From NCBI GenBank assembly GCA_030374765.1, contig JARGXX010000002.1, positions 992,001 through 1,056,000 of the forward strand: DNA of 64,000 bases. The letters run 5' to 3'. The position numbers and the translations under genes are program-made. Each line of letters opens with the position of its first letter. The stretch's first letter is position 1. The stretch comes from Agarophyton chilense. Its lineage: Eukaryota; Rhodophyta; Florideophyceae; Gracilariales; Gracilariaceae. Below, piece after piece: positions 39,507 to 51,802 of the stretch. The notes under the pieces are model-generated. The model was not told where the DNA came from, searched no databases, and worked only from the letters and a program-made list of their open reading frames with translations.

Positions 39507-40965
39507 TTGCGGACGATATGAACATATGGCATCAGTGATTTTCACCCAGCCACGTGAGCTGTGAGATGAGGTTGTTAAAGTCACCCGAAATCGTCCTGTT
39601 GTTAATATATGAGACGTTCTGTATTTTACGTACCCAAATAACTCTATGAGCAATACCTGTTGTAGATTTGAGGAACAGAGGCTTGCATGAGGTTAATTAT
39701 ACCGAAGAACTTCGTGCCGGGCATTCTTACAGTCTCTCTCTCTCTCTCCCTCTCCCTCTCGATGGGCGACGCCTATAGAGGGTTAGCTTCGAAAAGCCAG
39801 CATTACATCATGCGATTTTCAATACGAAAGGCAGTCACAAATGTGCAGCACGCGGGACCAGTGTTGTTGTCGTGTGCTCCGGCATATCTGCACTTGGTTA
39901 TTGAATTAACACATAACACACTTGTGGTTGTGGCCTCGTCAGCCATTAATTCGTCTCTCTTACTTCTTCGTTCACTCTCTCCTGAGCTCATCGGCACATG
40001 GTGCACACCACAACGAGTGCCCTACGCGTACCGCAATAATCCGCACAACACAGCATGGTGGTTTGTTTTCCTTCACTTCTTCGGAGTGACAAAATCGAAG
40101 ACCGACTAGTTAAATCGTTTCCTACATCCGAGTGAACGTGCAAAAGTTTCTCCGATAAAACCCTCGGAGAAAAGTCCTGAAAACCCCTGAAGAAAACCGT
40201 ATGCATCGTGGAACATGAATATATTACTGAGACAACCACAGGGAGGTACATTATGTAGGGATTACTGAAGGGAGGCAATCGACAGGAAAAATCACAATAG
40301 AAATCAGGCGTTGCCTAACCCCTATCAATAAGGAATGGGCTGCCAATGTGACAACACGTGCAGTACTCGAAAACGATTTCATATGGCTGTGGTCGGTTCT
40401 TAATGGTAACGTTTCTTGCGTTGCAAGCTCTCCATCGGAACTTTCCTACTTCGTCATGTCTTCCAAGATTGCAACAGCCAGTGGTTTTGATTTGTGGTGC
40501 TCGCTCTCGATCCAATCCTGCGGAAATTATGCGAGACCAAGTCGTCAAAACGATACGATATGAAGAAATGGTTCCTATTGTTGTTGTTCTTCGTTATTTA
40601 GTACAGATTTGATTAAAGTTTGAGGCTCCGTCGGAGCTCAACGGGAAACGTACAAGATCAAAAGAGCTGCTCATCTTTGCCACGGAGGGAATTTCTACCG
40701 TTGCAGCTTCGAATTCGCCACCGTACAGTTGCTGCAAATTACGGCGGAGGTCGCCTACCATGGCGGGTGGAAAGCCTGTCCCAAGGGACCTGCGTAGATA
40801 CCCACTAGAGATCCCTTTTCTCAATACTTGCGTATTCCGGAAAACCAAAAACAGCCTCTTTGGCCTAAACGGACTCAATCTCTTTCCAGAGAGCGTCAAG
40901 TGCTGGTTTTTTTTTCTCAAGCACAAGCTTAAGCCTGGCTATTGGTTAATTTGTGGGGGTGTTTC
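39507..40965. other. Gene-poor spacer with a CT repeat
   Basis: A short (CT)n tract lies at about 39732-39760. Frames such as 39687-40109 (+) cross it and show no family resemblance. Nothing else is seen up to the tandem duplication. Confidence 0.4.
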
Positions 40966-41327
40966 ACTGCGAGCGGTGCAGCCGAGCACAGCGCTTCATT
41001 TCTTTTTTACCCTCCCTTGATAAAGCAGAGATTTGGATAAGACGATGAGTCCCGCCTACAGAGGGCGGAGTCTTTTCACAGAGCAGTGGGAAGATCGAGG
41101 AAAATTCAAACTTACGGCCGGGCTTCATACACCCAAGTGCTTATGTTTAATCTTGGCAAAGGTTATACTGCGAGCGATGCAGCCGAGCACAGCGCTTCAT
41201 TTCTTTTCACCCTCCCTTGATGAAGCAGGTTTGGGTAAGTCGATGAGCCGCGCTTACAGAGCGCAGATTGTTTTCACAGAGCAGTAGAAAGTTCAAAGGA
41301 AGTTCAAACTTACGGCCGGGTTTCAAA
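40966..41327. repeat. Two tandem copies of a ~165-bp unit, 201-bp period
   Basis: Copy 1 (40966 to about 41130) and copy 2 (41167 to about 41327) share ACTGCGAGCG, GCAGCCGAGCACAGCGCTTC, CACAGAGCAGT and CTTACGGCCGGG in the same order, with scattered differences. The shared part does not code for an obvious protein. It could be a small non-autonomous element or a duplicated RNA or regulatory unit. Confidence 0.7.
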
Positions 41328-41867
41328 CGTATCGTCTCGAGGCCCGCAAGGCATTCTCGGCAAGCCAAGACACTCTCCTTCGTGCTCACCCGTAGCTAAT
41401 CGTAAAAAAAGTAGACTGCTTGTCTTTCGTTCAACTAAATATCTGGCCTCGTTCACATGTTCTTATGAAGGGTCCATGTTTCGCAGCAACATAGCCATGA
41501 ATTCTTTCTTCAGCTTGAGATAATGATCAGGAAGTGCAGCCCCACAATGAGTGTATTCAACATCTCCACAGGGTACTGCAACGTGTTCTGGTCTTCATCT
41601 GCCACTTTATCAGCGCTAAGATATGTTCAAAAGAGTCCGGAAATCATATGTCCAATGGAGTCGTTCAACTCTGGTAGGCGATTGTTTTTTGTCGTCAAAA
41701 TTACTTGAGTAGTAATTCAAGACAGATCCATGTAGTTGTCAGCTATTCCTCCAAATACAGCCAAGCTTATGGTTTGGTAGTAAGGATGATACTCAATTGA
41801 AGGCAGGAGAAGAATAAAGCCACGCGAAACGGTCCCAGGAACCCTACGTCTTTCTACTTAAAGTAGG
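41328..41867. other. Intergenic, nothing seen
   Basis: About 540 bp between the tandem repeat and the Helitron helicase fragment. No protein-like frame is recognised; it may be the 3' part of the Helitron remnant, but I see no terminal hairpin plus CTRR end. Confidence 0.35.
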
Positions 41868-42840
41868 TACGCGGGAAACTCAATGGCCTGCTCGGTAGCT
41901 AAAAGATTGTTAAGAAGTGCGGTCAGTCGCATGTTCTGAGTAAGATGAATCATCGTAAAATGATAGAAAAGGCTATAAATTTTGATGCAAGCATTGAGGA
42001 TCTGTGTTTCAGACCTATGACGAACTACAGGAAGAATATAACTGCAATCTTCTAAGAATAAATAAAACTTGCCGCCGAATAGAGTATTCGAGCGCAGAAT
42101 GTCGCGGAGAGTACGCTCCACAGCTTCGCGGCAAATGTGGTGACACATTAAGTTCTCATCCCATATAATTAAGGTCACTTTCTGTATCATTTCGGCCACT
42201 GTAGATAGCAAGGAGATGTTGCACGTACTATCAGATATGGCAAGTATGGGTATCTTGAAAGTTGAGTGCACGGTGCGACCTCTATCTAGCTGCACAGCAG
42301 CTACAGCTGACGTAGCTTCTGTCAGTACATTTTTTCCTCGAAGCTGTAGAACTGCTTTTATAGCTCTGAAAAGAAATGTCTTGCCCATACCGCCGGGTGC
42401 ATGCGAAAAGAATACATGTGAGACCTGACCTATGGAGTAAGAAGCTCTTGAAGTATTCCCAACACCTTGCAAACTCTCTTATGACACTGCTGGAATAATA
42501 GCACCGACGATCTTGTTGAATGCATTTCTTTGATCTGAGTTGAACCACAGAATAGAAGAGCTCACAGCTTTTTCTAGATCACTGTGAACCTCTTGTTCCG
42601 ATTGTACAGTATTTTCCAGTGTATGAAGCTGAGCTTAAGGAAAAGTTAGGCCATCATTTTCAAAGGAGGCTGATGCACTCATTTCTTGCAGAGCGGTTTG
42701 GACCTCAAGCAAAAAATACTCAGTGGCTACGTTTGAAGGACCAACGATTACGGTTGAGTCCTGTAAGCCGCTCGGGCCTGAGGTATCTGACAAATGCCAC
42801 GTGGACTGCCCGACCTCAGCTGGACATATTTAGATGATTA
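41868..42840 (-). mobile_element. Helitron fragment: PIF1-type helicase remnant
   Basis: On the minus strand, FNSDQRNAFNKIVGAI (about 42500-42550) leads into VFFSHAPGGMGKTFLFRAIK (Walker A GGMGKT near 42385). GRTVHSTFKIPI follows, then a Walker B-like LIIWDENLMCH, FGGKFYLFLEDCSYILPVV and LTQNMRL. This is the order of the Helitron/PIF1 helicase (GGTGKT, GRTAHSRFKIP, IIWDEAPM, GGDFRQILPV, LTxNMRL). Differences include DEN for DEA and LEDCSYILPV for GGDFRQILPV. An in-frame stop (42479-42481) separates the N-terminal segment. The Rep nuclease domain and the C-terminal helicase motifs are absent, so this is a truncated, dead piece of a rolling-circle DNA transposon. Confidence 0.75.
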
Positions 42841-42953
42841 TTTTATTTTATTTAGTGTGATAGAATAGCTTTACAGTGAAAGTGAGATCCCAGCGCCTCG
42901 CCATTGATATTCACTTGGCTTGAGTGACGCTTCTCTCTTAGAATCAGATAGTC

Positions 42954-42958
42954 ACTGA
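42954..42958. repeat. Target-site duplication of element A (left copy)
   Basis: ACTGA immediately left of the 5' LTR; the same five bases follow the 3' LTR at 54703-54707. The last three bases, TGA, are also the first three bases of the LTR of element B. Confidence 0.85.
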
Positions 42959-43875
42959 TGTAGAGCAACGCCCAGTTAGGGGATACTTGAAGATGCAACT
43001 CATAGAATGAGGATTGAACCCTCCGAGGGTTATGACTATGATCCCCTCTAAGGTGTGCTGAAATGGCACTTTTTTCTGGTTATATTTCGCCTATGAAGTG
43101 ACAATTCGGATGGCCCATGGTTGGATTGGCCCCGTGACACACGTGGCTTAATTTTGGCACCGATTTTCGGATATTTGTTAGAACGTTGGACTTTTGGGGC
43201 CCTGACAGTGGGATCTTCACGTGTATGGCCCTGAGCAGGTGTGCACTACTGTAGAGTCTGGTTAGTGGGCCCTACTTAGGGAAATGAGATCTGACAGTCC
43301 GAAGCTCAAAGTAAATGGTAACCAAGGTTGGTCTTCGATACCTTTAGAGGTTCTTCGTCGCCATCGTTTCGGCCTTACAACCCGGAACGGGCTCTGGTTA
43401 GCAACACCTGCGTAGGGACACGACTCCACTTGGAGAGTGCCCACGTTTGGGTTCCGTGCAACCACCCCCTTGGGACCGCTCAGACGACCTGCGTGCACGA
43501 TACTCCGTGGGGGTTCTGCTTACTTGTTGCGTGCTTTTTGTGTTTCCTTTCGAGGACTGGTTTTCGCCCCTGTATTGGGTTTCTTTTGTTGTTTCGCCCC
43601 TTTTCTGGTTCTCGGGTCCGGTGCCTGTTAGTGCCCGACCCTCGCCCCGTTTCTCCTCTTCGCCGGATTTTCCCCCATTCTTTGGGATACCCATACCCAT
43701 TCCCGATCCAACGGTTTCTACCCCTCACCTCCGTCGGTACTGCCGGAATCCCCCGTGGGAGTTACACCCCACACTACGGGTGGAACGGAGGGCTCTGTCT
43801 CTGAGTCTGCCTCCCCCAGGGAGCAAGGCTTCGAACACCTTGAGAGCACTTCCCGTCGCCGGGTTTTGCTCCACA
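42959..43875 (+). repeat. 5' LTR of element A
   Basis: 917 bp, begins TGTAGAG and ends CCACA (TG...CA). It contains an AT-rich stretch and a CGCCCCTGTATTGGG motif shared in form with the LTR of element B. Differences from the 3' LTR are concentrated in the first 370 bp. Confidence 0.9.
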
Positions 43876-43877
43876 AG

Positions 43878-43895
43878 TGGTCTCCCGACTTAGAA
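43878..43895 (+). promoter_or_regulatory. Primer-binding region of element A
   Basis: TGGTCTCCCGACTTAGAA starts 2 bp after the LTR. It begins with TGG as a tRNA-CCA primer site should, and the same 18 bases follow the LTR of element B. I cannot assign the tRNA. Confidence 0.7.
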
Positions 43896-44102
43896 TCCGT
43901 TCTCGGACTTTTGGGTTGGTCATCCACGTGTTGGAATATCTCTTGGAAGAGGAAGCACCATCGTGAAGATTTGTTGTAGTGGTCCCCTTTGGAAAGTGTG
44001 GAATTGGTTTTTATTTTTGTTTTGTGTTACGTCATCCTTTCTCCGGGATTCTCGTGATCGAATTTCATCGTTACCCCGAATCGTCGGTGTCGTGTCTGCA
44101 GC

Positions 44103-46133
44103 ATGTCGCCGCCTACCCGTGGTTCCAGGACTGGATCGAACCGTCAAGCGGATTCAGTGCCCCCGGCCCCGCCTCGGTCGAGGAGCTCTATTCCCGAAGG
44201 TCGGAACGATTCCGGTATCGATCCGGACACTCGGAGAGCACCCTCAGTGGTTTCAGGTCCTCGAGAGGTCGTGGCTGTGGGCCCAGCTCCAGTGGTGGAG
44301 ACCCCCTCAGCAGCACCCCGAAGTCGGGCCGACCCTGAATTACAGCGCCTGGAGACTCGAATTGATATCGCCAACGCGGCTCATATCGAGCTCCTTCAGG
44401 AGGTTACTACCCTCCGCCTCAGGGTGGAGGACGCCCAGGTGCGGGGAGTCGCCGATGACCTTCGTACCCTGAGGAGGGATGTGAACTCCCTTTTGGAAAG
44501 CTTTGGTACCCCTAGGGTCTTTATCCAGGAGTACCGAAGCCTCGTGGAGGAACACCGCGTGCAAGCGGAACGCTTCCGAGCTCGGCTGGACACCCTCGAG
44601 GCCATTTTCCGTATGGACGGAGACACAGAAGCCTCGAAGGATAAACCCGACGTTTCGGAAGACGAAGAACACCGCTCCGCTACATGAGACCGCCGCAAGT
44701 CCAAGAAGAGGGTTCACCTCCAAGAGGATTTATCGGATTCCGATCCCAATCGCTCGTCATCGAGTTCGTCCTCCGAATCTTCGGATAGTGAAGATGAACG
44801 CCGGTCATCCCGGGCGACTCGGTCGAAGGACACTTACACCTCTCAAGGGGCAATCCGTACCCGGAAGAAGGGTAGGAAACACCTTGGATTGAGGGAGCTG
44901 AAGCCGACGAATCCTCTCTATCGGAAGCTGCTATCGTACCGCTATTACCGGTTGGATAACCCTTCGGGAGATCGAACATCCCGCGGAAGGGGTAAGGTCA
45001 AGGACTACATCAAAAGGCTGAGCATCACCCTACAGAAGAGGAAGTTCACAGGAACAGACCCAATTCTGGTGCTCGATTTCCTTGCGAGGTTCGTCCAGGA
45101 GGCTGACATCCTCGGTATGAGTGAAGCGCAAGCGTATCTTGCATTACCCTATTTCTTAAAGGGGATGGCTGAAGACCAGTTCAACTCCGTCCGTGGATCA
45201 TCCCGAGCCTCGGAAGGGGGAGTCACGTGTTGGCCCGAAGCGGTGCAGTACCTCTTGAGATCATACGCTACTGGAAATGCGATTCAGGAAGCAATCCTTG
45301 CATTAAGGGATACGCGGCAGAAGCCGATGGAAACCGAAACGGTGTATTCAACTCGCTTGAATAAAGCGTTTCACCGATGCGGGAATGTATTCCCCGCCTA
45401 CGAGAGATGCACCATGTTTGTGGATGGTTTGGACCCCTCGATAAGGGCATTGGTTGCCCGACATCGGGAAGAGAAGCGCAAGCTGACCTACTTGGAACTG
45501 GTTCAGTACGCCCAGGCTGAGGGGGATACTCTCCGTGCCCGGCAGAACCGAAAGAGTCGGCCGACACGTGCACTCCTCGCCGATGGGGGTAACTCGTCTT
45601 TGTCACTCGCAGGAGGCCCTGCGCCTGTGGGGGTCACTGATAATATTCACTTCATGGGAAGTAACCCCGAATCTACGGGTACGTCTGAGTTGCCGTCGAC
45701 ATCCGCTCCGACTACGGATGAAGACCCTGCGCTCTATACCCAAGGACGGAGGGCGCCAGCCGCATCGCTACCTTTTGCGAATACCGCTGCTCGGTTCTCT
45801 CGCCCCGGATGGAGGGATCCAGCACCACGTCGCGTGGATCCACGTCCACAACCGAACCCGGCAGAGCTGATTTGCTATTTGTGTTACCTCCGTGGTCACA
45901 AAGCACCAGACTGCACATTTCCCCTGCGGAAGGGTTCACGAATTATCGCTCAGTACGAGGCTCTGACCCCTGAGGAGAAAGCTCGAGTCCCGAGTAGGTC
46001 CTATGAGGAACAAAGGATACTCCGAGCTCACCTTGCCGACAGGGATACAGAACTTGTACCCGTGAACGGGGAACAACCGGTCCCCTTCGAGGCAGCTGCA
46101 CCGAATTCGGTGGGGTCCGCTTCGAAAAACTAA
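44103..46133 (+). CDS. gag: gag region of element A
   Basis: The region encodes a gag-like product. A Pro/Arg/Ser-rich start leads to a coiled-coil segment (QRLETRIDIANAAHIELLQE), a Ser/Asp-rich linker, then a helical capsid-like domain (LVLDFLARFVQEADILGMS, CTMFVDGLDPSIRALVARH) typical of Ty3-type gag. It ends with one zinc knuckle of CX2CX4HX4C form (CYLCYLRGHKAPDC). The stop codon of gag lies just before pol, which starts in another frame. Treated as part of a fossil element; see the element entry for its state. Confidence 0.8.
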
Positions 46134-46135
46134 AC

Positions 46136-49100
46136 TTGGGAGTCTCCCCTGCGGGAGGGGCGTCTTCTAAGCCGGAGTTGAAGACGCCCGAGGCGCTCCA
46201 GCTTCGCTCCCCAGCTGTGACTATTCTTTCAAGGAGAACGGCTGACACCGACGTTAACTCGGGATACTTTAGTGTCCTCCGTCGCCCGTGGATACGGTCC
46301 CGTAATCTCCGTATTCCGGATCGAGTTATGGTAATGGCCAAGCGGAATTATAAAGTATTCGCCGACTTCGGCTTGTCCAACCAGTTTATGGTTCGTCAAA
46401 TATCTGTCCTGGATACAGGAGCCGCTCCTAACTTAATTCATGTTGAATTGTTACCCCCGCTGCTCCGGGTTCAAGTTTGTACCGGTCCACGTTTGGATAT
46501 CGCCGATGCGAACAACAACCCGCTACGGACACTGGGTACAATTTCCCTCATGGTGAGGTTACGCTCCTATCTCGTTCAGCTAGAGTTTATTGTATGCAAG
46601 TCACTTGCAGCACCAGTCATACTGGGTTGTGACTTTTGCGACCGCTTCGTGGAAGCCATCCGTCCTCGGCATAGAACTGTGGAACTCGAAGACGGGTCTA
46701 CGATCCCAATCGTTCGTAAACCCTTACAGGGAGCAGCGCGAACACGCGTTCCTCTCCCTGTCGCGCAGGAATCTGTGAAGAAAGACCCGCTGTCTACACG
46801 GGTAAAGGTTGCGAAGTCAGTGGCTATCCCGCCAGAAACCCAGGTTTGGGTCACAGTTGTTACCAAGCAAATTGGTGTGCATGTGGTACAACCGAACCCG
46901 TCTCTGTATACGCGGCGTCAACTCGCCCTTGCGAATGGGGTTGTCTCCGTGGAACCGGATGAACCTTTTAAGGTTTTGGTAGCCAACTTTGGAAAGACAA
47001 CGCAGCATTTGGTCCAACACCAGATCCTGGGTTTTGTTCTTCCACACCCGCATGCAGTCGTACCTACAAAGATCTCTATCGCAGAGGTCCTTGGTGTGGC
47101 GGACCCTAAGGACGGGGAGGACACTGCCGAAATCGCGGAAGACGGTGAGCATACGACTGCAGCTCCACACGCTGAACACTTTAAACCTCAGAAGGTTACG
47201 GCCCCTATCACAGGAGCAGACCAGACGGATCCTGTTCAGGAATTGGAGAAATGGGATCTCAACCATGTACCCGCATCTCATCGGGAGAAGCTGAGGCACA
47301 TGCTTCGTGAATTTACCCCCATGTGGGATGGTTCCCTTGGAACTAATGGGATTACAGAACACCGCATCGACTTGTTACCGAACACTCGGCCTATTGCCCA
47401 ACACCCTTACAGGGCTGGACCGAAAGCTCGGGAAGAGGAGAAATCTCAGGTGGAGAAGATGCTTAAAGCGGGCGTAATTGAACCTGCCCAGTCCGCTTGG
47501 GCCTCATCAGTGGTGTTAGTTCCGAAACCGGATGGATCGTGGCGTTTCTGCATCGATTACAGACGCCTGAACGAGGTAACCATTAAGGATGTGTACCCGA
47601 TCCCTCGGATGGACGAATACATCGACTCCCTTGGGAGCGCTACTGTTTTCTCTACCCTCGACGCCAATTCGGGCTACTGGCAAGTCCCTATTAGGGAGGA
47701 AGATCGAGACAAAACGGCTTTTGTGTGTCATCAAGGACTTTTCCGATTCCGTAGGATGCCTTTTGGGTTGACAAATGCCCCCGCAACGTTTCAACGGGCG
47801 ATAGACATTCTGTTGGCTCCCTTCAAGTGGAGGACGTGTCTAGTGTATTTAGACGACATGATTGTCTTCTCCAACAACCTGGATGACCACCTCGAACACG
47901 TCAGGGACGTAATGAAGATACTCCGCGACGCGGGAATCACCTTGAAACTCAAGAAGTGCGAGTTTTTCACAGATTCGGTTAAGTATCTGGGTCATATCAT
48001 CCGTCCCGGACAGCTTTCAATCGATGAAGTACGAGTGAAATCCTTGAAGGAAGCAAAACACCCGAAAACTCAAACGGAATTGCGATCCTTCGTAGGTCTG
48101 TGTAACGTGTATCGCCGATTCGTCCCGAACTTTGCGGATATTGCCACCCCCCTCGACAGGCTCCTGACGAAGGGACAACCAGTTGGACTGGAACCTTTTG
48201 GCGAAGCGGAAGCGTCTGCCTTCACGGCACTGATGAATGCCGTAACATCACCGCCAATCTTGGCTCTACCCAATCCTGGGCTCCCTTACGAAGTGGACAC
48301 CGATGCTAGTGCAAACCAAGAGGGTGTGCACTGTTCCAATCCTCTGAGGATGGTGAACGTCACCCTATTGGGTACTGGTCACGTTCCCTGAATGTCCATG
48401 AAAGGAACTACTCGGTCTCCGAGAAAGAATGTTTAGCCGTTGTGTGGGCCTTAGCTACACTTCGCCCCTATCTGATGGGTACTCGTTTCAAAGTCCATAC
48501 GGACCATGCATGCTTGCGTTGGCTCCTGGAGATCTCCGAACCCTCGGGCCGCCTTATGCGCTGGCGTCTCCGACTGTCGGAATTCGACTTTGAGATCCTG
48601 TACAAGAAAGGGAAGCTGAACACTCAGGCTGATGCAATATCCCGCTTGGGAACCACAGCGGAAACGGAACCCTACGAGGACGATGACATCCCATGTTTTA
48701 TGGTATCGGACCTCGAGGGAGGAGCTCAACCGCTGACGGATGATGTTTGTGACGATATACTCGTCAACGAGAGTCTGGATTCGCCGACCGGCTCTTTTAT
48801 ACCTATCTCTCCAGAGGAGATGATACGCGAGCAACAGCTCGACCCATTCTGTACACGGATTCGGGCTCGCCTCAACGGAGGATTTCAGTTACCTTTCGAG
48901 GACGACGATCAGGGTTACCTAATCAGGACCGTTGGACCTCGCCCGAGGATAGTGGTGCCCCACACCCTACAACAGAGGGTATTACACCTCACTCACTATG
49001 TGAAGGTTGGCGCCCACCCTGGGGGAAGAAAACTGTACCTCACGTTGAGAAGGGACTTTTACTGGCCGGCAATGGCATTCGATTGTTACGCCGTCAGACG

Positions 49101-50667
49101 GGCCTGCGCCAATTGCGCCAAGAATGACGTCAAACTTCGGAAGCACTCTAAGAAGTTGACGCTGTTCCCGACACGGGCTCTACTCGAATTCGTGCCCATA
49201 GACATCCTAGGGGAGTTTATCAGGACGCCCCGAGGTCATCGGTATCTGCTTGTCATTTCTGACAGATTATCTAAGCTAACGAGAACTGTGCCGCTGAAGC
49301 GGATCACCGCCGCTACCGTTGCGCAAGCGTTCGTGACCCATTGGGTGTTCTTATATGGACCGCCGGTGCAGTTGTTATCCGACAACGGAGGGCAGTTCGC
49401 ATCAAAGTTCTTTCAGGATGTATGTCGAGTCCTTGATGTAAGGAATTTATTTGTTACTACGTATCACCCTCAGGGGAATGGCCAGGTGGAGAGGTTTAAC
49501 CGCACGATACTCAACGCTTTGAGATCGTATGTTGCGGATCACCCCAAAAATTGGGACTTGTACACAGACGCTATCACGTATGCACACAACACCCAGGTAC
49601 ATCGGGTTACATCGTTATCCCCATTCGAACTGGTACTGTCGAGGACACCGCCGCCGGTCGCCATCGAGGCTCAACCGACGCTGTCGACGTACCCGTCACC
49701 GGGATTGTACCGAGAAGCCTGGAAGGAGTGCCTTACGAAGATGGTGCCGATAGCCCGGAAAGCAATGGACAAAGCTCAACGCGCCTACAAGAAGGACTTT
49801 GACAATCGGGTTCGCAAACCTCTACCTCAGGTGGAGCCCGACGACTTCGTCTTCCTTCGAAAGGAGTACTACAATCCTGAAAAGGAACGTAGGCACAAGC
49901 TTTCGCCAATTGCGGACGGACCCTATCGTGTGGTTTCTGTAGACCCGGACACGGTGGTATTGGATATCGCTAACCGCCAAGAACGGATCTCCAGGGACCG
50001 CATCACACGAGCGCCCAACCCAAATGTGGAAGTGGTGTCGGCACCAACGCCCTCCACAGGGGATGATTCAACGGAAGTTAACCCGTCAGGCGGAGATTCG
50101 AACACCCGCCCCGTTATACTTCCGCACCCGGAACGTGGTTTAACCGACCTATCGGAAACTTCGGATACTCCCGAACCTGGGCCCGCTCCCTCAAGGGCCC
50201 AGTCAACGAACTCTTACAGAGTTACTCCCCCACCGGAGGTAATCAAGCCTCCTGGCTCTCACCCTAAGGAGGGGGAGGAGGACTTAGTTCCTTCGCAGGA
50301 CGATGTTTCGGCGTCAGCCAGTCGCCCTAACAGGGAATCTACTTCTCACAGTGAGACGGCGAGCCCGACCGAGCCGGCGACAGAGAAGTCACAACCCCAG
50401 CGTACGGGTAGCAACATCACCGCCGACCCAGCCGAACACGACGTCAGAAAAGATGACGAAAACCCGCCTAGGGAGAGTCGTGTGGAGAACTCCGCACCCG
50501 GAACGCCTACAGAGCCGACGATCACCCGCCGCCGCGGACAAGACACTGAGGTGTCGCACACTCAAACCCCGCTTTCTCGGGAACGAGCTGTGTCAGCGGA
50601 CCCGCACGGGGAAGATCTCGACGACGAGGTTGACCAAATTTGGCTCTGCGTTATGGAATGGGAATAG
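46136..50667 (+). CDS. pol: pol region of element A (PR, RT, RNase H, integrase)
   Basis: Domains in order: an aspartic protease with VLDTGAAPN (about 46.41 kb); reverse transcriptase with RFCIDYRRLN, FSTLDANSGYWQ, TAFVCHQGLFRFRRMPFGL and LVYLDDMIVFS (47.4-47.9 kb); RNase H (DTDAS near 48.3 kb, TDHACLRWLL and QADAISRL to 48.65 kb); an integrase HHCC zinc finger (about 48.98-49.12 kb); and the integrase core with VPIDILGEF, LLSDNGGQFASKFF and TYHPQGNGQVERFNRT (49.19-49.52 kb). A GPY/F-like C-terminal segment and a long Pro/Ser-rich tail follow. The order RT-RH-IN is that of Ty3/mdg4 elements. Confidence 0.88.
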
Positions 50668-51106
50668 GAACTCCAATGGAGACACTGGAACCCTCAGGAA
50701 TGGGAAAGAAATGAGTGAGACCCGTCGCGGACAGCTCAGGAGAGTGCTAGCGCGTGTCGAAAGCGCCATCTCACATCCGCTTGCGGAGTGGCAACCGGCG
50801 CCCGCGCATTTATGTGTCACACGTCGAATGGCACCGAGCCAATCAAAAGGCTCTGACGACCAACCGTCGCGCAAACCGCCTCCGTCGCACGGCGCGTTGC
50901 ACAAAAGCAACCTTCGTCCCCATAGCTCGGGTTGACGTTGAATTCTTACCCCCCTGAGATTGGAGACGCTACCGCGTCGTGGTTTCTCAACCGTCATGGA
51001 ATCTAAGAACAACGTTGTCATCGGAAAGATCTCAGCTTTAAGAAAAACCTAAAACTGGGCCGTTTTGACTCCGTAGACGGAAGTTACAACGTAGCCCACA
51101 GGCCAC

Positions 51107-51457
51107 TTGGCGCCGTTTGGACGAAGTGCTGAGACCCGCTCGCAACACGGAAAAGAACCCACCGGGGTGTGTCTAAACCCTACGTTGACACCCTCAAGGG
51201 AACTAGAGCGTTCCAAGATGGAAGAGAAGCCCGAACAGGGAAAAGTGTACGCGCAGGAATTCGTTATCGATCGCATCGTGCGTCACATCTACACCCCCGA
51301 GGGAGAAGTTCGCTACCAAGTCCAGTGGTACGGATTCTCGCCTGATGAGGATACAGTGGAACCCATTGAGCACCTTCCGAGGTCTAAGGTTTTATCCTAT
51401 CACAGACGCGCTCGGGTAATCTTGCCTCCAAGTCTGGATCGTGCCCAAGTCGGGTAA
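51107..51457 (+). CDS. Chromodomain region of element A
   Basis: EFVIDRIVRHIYTPEGEVRY leads into QVQWYGFSPDEDTVEPIEHL and is followed by a basic tail. This is a chromodomain, with aromatic positions in QWYG and an EP(I)xHL segment. In chromoviruses such a domain at the end of integrase binds modified histone H3 tails and guides insertion to heterochromatin. The same domain is present in element B (about 61.13-61.30 kb). Confidence 0.8.
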   Translation: MAPFGRSAETRSQHGKEPTGVCLNPTLTPSRELERSKMEEKPEQGKVYAQEFVIDRIVRHIYTPEGEVRYQVQWYGFSPDEDTVEPIEHLPRSKVLSYHRRARVILPPSLDRAQVG

Positions 51458-51802
51458 GCCACCACGGGAACTGGTGTGGATGGGACCTCGAAGTGAGGAA
51501 GATGTTGGACCTCTGAAGAGGAATTGAGGAGAGTATCCCGAAGAACACTTATTGAGAGGGAATGTCTACTGGCCCTCGGCCTAGCGCCGTTAACCGGGGA
51601 ACACAGCACCAGTTATCGGGACAGTTTATGATGAAAAAAGGAAAAGAAGACCCACGAAGTGGAGAAGAAGATTAAGAAGAAGATTGGACCCTAGGAAGGG
51701 AAGAAGATGAAGAAGATCCTAAGAAGGAATGAAGAGGATGAAATAGAAGTTAAGATCCTAGGAAGGAAGAAGAAAAGAAGTTATGCAAATATCACAAGTT
51801 TA

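Noticed and set aside
43328-43804. 158-codon frame inside the LTR of element A, also in the 3' LTR (54155-54625)
   Set aside because: The two LTRs are almost identical by descent, so shared openness shows nothing, and the frame overlaps other open frames in this GC-rich part.
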